Positions 62,806-64,000 of a DNA stretch of 64,000 bases are shown piece after piece (positions within the stretch are counted from its first letter, which is position 1; every line of letters starts with the position of its first letter). The stretch is taken from NCBI GenBank assembly GCA_964425225.1, contig CAYRMD010000009.1:21575-85574 (forward strand), in the 5' to 3' direction. The notes beneath the pieces were generated by a model that saw nothing but the letters and a program-made list of their open reading frames with translations, ran no database searches and was not told where the DNA came from. Made by a program: the position numbers and the translations under genes. Source of the stretch: BPJU01 sp964425225 (GTDB lineage Bacteria > Planctomycetota > Planctomycetia > Pirellulales > Pirellulaceae).

Positions 62806-63651
62806 ATGAACACGGCTCCACAGGACGTACTTGTGCTCGAACAGCAGCTCCAAGCATGGTTTGCACCATGGAAAAGTTGCGCAGTTGCCTTATCCGGTGG
62901 TGTCGATAGTGCCGTTGTGGCCAAAGCCGCGCAACGTGTTCTCGGTGAACGAGCAATTGCTCTAACAGCGTCAAGCCCCAGTGTAGCTGAAAGCGAACTG
63001 CAAACAGCATGTCAGATCGCTCGACAGATCGGTATCCGCCATCGAATCCTCGAAACCTCCGAAATCGAAAACCCGCTCTATCAACGCAACGCCCCGGACC
63101 GCTGCTTTCACTGTAAATCGGAACTCTACCAGCGCATGACCGAAGCCTTAGCCGATGAACCGGTCGAGGTACTGGTCAACGGAACCAATGCAGACGATCT
63201 GAAGGACTTCCGCCCTGGATTACAGGCCGCCGAGCAATATCGAGTACGGAGCCCCTTAGCCGAATGTGGCTTCGGCAAGGTTCACGTCCGGCAACTGGCT
63301 CACCATTGGAACCTGCCCATTTGGGATAAGCCGGCTTCTCCGTGTTTGGCCAGCCGCATCGCTTATGGCGTGGAAGTGACAGCCGAACGATTGAAGATGG
63401 TTGAGCACGCCGAAAGCTTTTTAAAGTCACTCGGCTTTCCTGTTGTTCGGGTACGTTTACACCCGGGTAACCTTGCCCGCATCGAAGTGCCGCAGGACGA
63501 GTTGTCACGGCTAGTCAACACGGCACACGCAACCGCACTGGTCGCGCACTTACAAAAAATAGGCTTCCGATACGTGACCGTTGACTTACAAGGTTTCCGA
63601 TCAGGAAGTCTGAACGAGGTGCTTCCCGTTGAGATGGTTCTCAAGCCCTAG
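62806..63651 (+). CDS. larE: LarE-family ATP-dependent sulfur transferase
   Basis: A 281-residue PP-loop protein. LarE adenylates and thiolates the pyridinium cofactor precursor used by nickel-pincer enzymes such as lactate racemase. Seen: PP-loop SGGVDS (30-35), DRCFHCKSELY with C100xxC103, NGTNADDLKDFRPG, and the conserved cysteine C180 in SPCLASRIAYG. In lactobacilli the equivalent cysteine is the sacrificial sulfur donor; other LarEs use a cluster. larA, larB and larC are not in the window. The ATG at 62806 matches the start of homology; the frame is open further upstream. Confidence 0.92.
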   Translation: MNTAPQDVLVLEQQLQAWFAPWKSCAVALSGGVDSAVVAKAAQRVLGERAIALTASSPSVAESELQTACQIARQIGIRHRILETSEIENPLYQRNAPDRCFHCKSELYQRMTEALADEPVEVLVNGTNADDLKDFRPGLQAAEQYRVRSPLAECGFGKVHVRQLAHHWNLPIWDKPASPCLASRIAYGVEVTAERLKMVEHAESFLKSLGFPVVRVRLHPGNLARIEVPQDELSRLVNTAHATALVAHLQKIGFRYVTVDLQGFRSGSLNEVLPVEMVLKP

Positions 63652-63806
63652 TCATGATGGAAGTGGCTCGGGGCTGTCGATCCTTCGTGTTCGCTGCCGA
63701 ATTTGCGCACCTTCGGGTGTCACACCAGCTAGAACCTATCCAGAAACCGCCCGATCCCACAGGCCAGGTTCACGTACGACGTGAACGAAGCCATTGTAAG
63801 CGGCAG

Positions 63807-64000
63807 AATGATTTAACGCAGAGACGCAGAGAAAGCAACCTACAGAGCCGCGGCCGTCGGCAAGCCGCTGGATTGATTTAACGCAGAGACGCAGAGACGC
63901 AGAGAGGCAGGGGCGCAGAGACGCAGGGGCGCAGAGACGCAGAGAAGGCAACCTAGAGCGCCGCGGCCGTCAGCAAGCCGGTGGAATGATTTAACGCAGA
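63807..64000 (+). repeat. Tandem array of hairpin element plus period-8 microsatellite
   Basis: Three units begin with ATTTAACGCAGAG at 63811, 63877 and 63989, the last cut by the window edge. Between them are copies of a GAGCCGCGGCCGTCGGCAAG-type element (63844-63870 and 63954-63982). Unit two contains eight near-perfect 8-base repeats, CGCAGAGA or CGCAGGGG, at 63882-63945. No gene was seen in 63652-63806. Confidence 0.88.

Noticed and set aside
63882..63945. A CRISPR-like array at the right edge
   Set aside because: The 8-base units are contiguous with no unique spacers, so this is a microsatellite, not a CRISPR.

Overview
The window looks like a chromosomal segment of a flagellated, respiring bacterium of the phylum Planctomycetota, probably a Pirellulales-like lineage. 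That assignment is inference from gene content: futalosine-type menaquinone synthesis, a Tat-exported cyclase-fold protein, an F-ATPase a subunit with an extended N terminus and a c subunit with a signal peptide, a DUF4912 protein, many lineage-restricted small membrane proteins, and TTG/GTG starts with GGAG-type ribosome binding sites. There is no rRNA, phage, integrase, transposase or CRISPR array. One tRNA (Asp, GUC) is present.

Layout. 0.2-2.0 kb: an FHA-GAF-AAA sigma54 activator facing left. 2.3-6.5 kb: menaquinone genes ubiE, ubiX, ubiA-type mqnP and, after a 629 bp non-coding gap, mqnE. 7.1-12.5 kb: a leftward flagellar cluster flhA-flhF-flhG-small membrane gene-fliA. 13.0-14.5 kb: trpE, whose last codons lie inside a long dispersed repeat. 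14.7-17.8 kb: mcsA, mcsB (protein arginine kinase) and a class V aminotransferase behind a good sigma70-type promoter. 18.6-25.4 kb, leftward: small membrane protein, coaD, an unknown protein, an exported cyclase-fold protein, a VWA protein, and a CobA-HemD fusion. 25.6-27.6 kb: a TPR protein and rpsT. Then recA, and the gltX-glnS-pfkB-thpR run. 35.5-49.7 kb: a large signalling protein (degenerate HD-GYP, PAS, GGDEF), membrane and cell-envelope proteins, superoxide dismutase, tRNA-Asp, a glycosyltransferase, an ABC-F ATPase and miaE. 49.8-52.0 kb: methionine salvage genes mtnB-mtnD-mtnC. 52.0-60.5 kb: a complete leftward F1Fo ATP synthase operon atpZ-I-B-E-F-H-A-G-D-C. 61-63.7 kb: a Rho_N/SAP-DUF4912 protein and larE. 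The right edge is a tandem repeat array.

How the parts fit: menaquinone synthesis, SOD and ATP synthase support respiration. FlhF and FlhG set flagellar placement and FliA controls late flagellar genes. McsA/McsB suggests protein quality control by arginine phosphorylation. mtnB/D/C are three steps of methylthioadenosine recycling.

The intergenic DNA is the most unusual part. It carries a family of period-8 microsatellites (CGCAGAGA / CGCAAAGG), often beside a short GC-rich hairpin element (GAGCCGCGRCCGT), at more than ten places. In addition, a ~370 bp diverged repeat occurs twice, about 34 kb apart. No clearly novel multi-gene defence or mobile system was found. The best leads are the repeat families, the degenerate P-loop of FlhG with its FlhF-activating motif retained, the altered McsA/McsB, and the modified ATP synthase Fo subunits.
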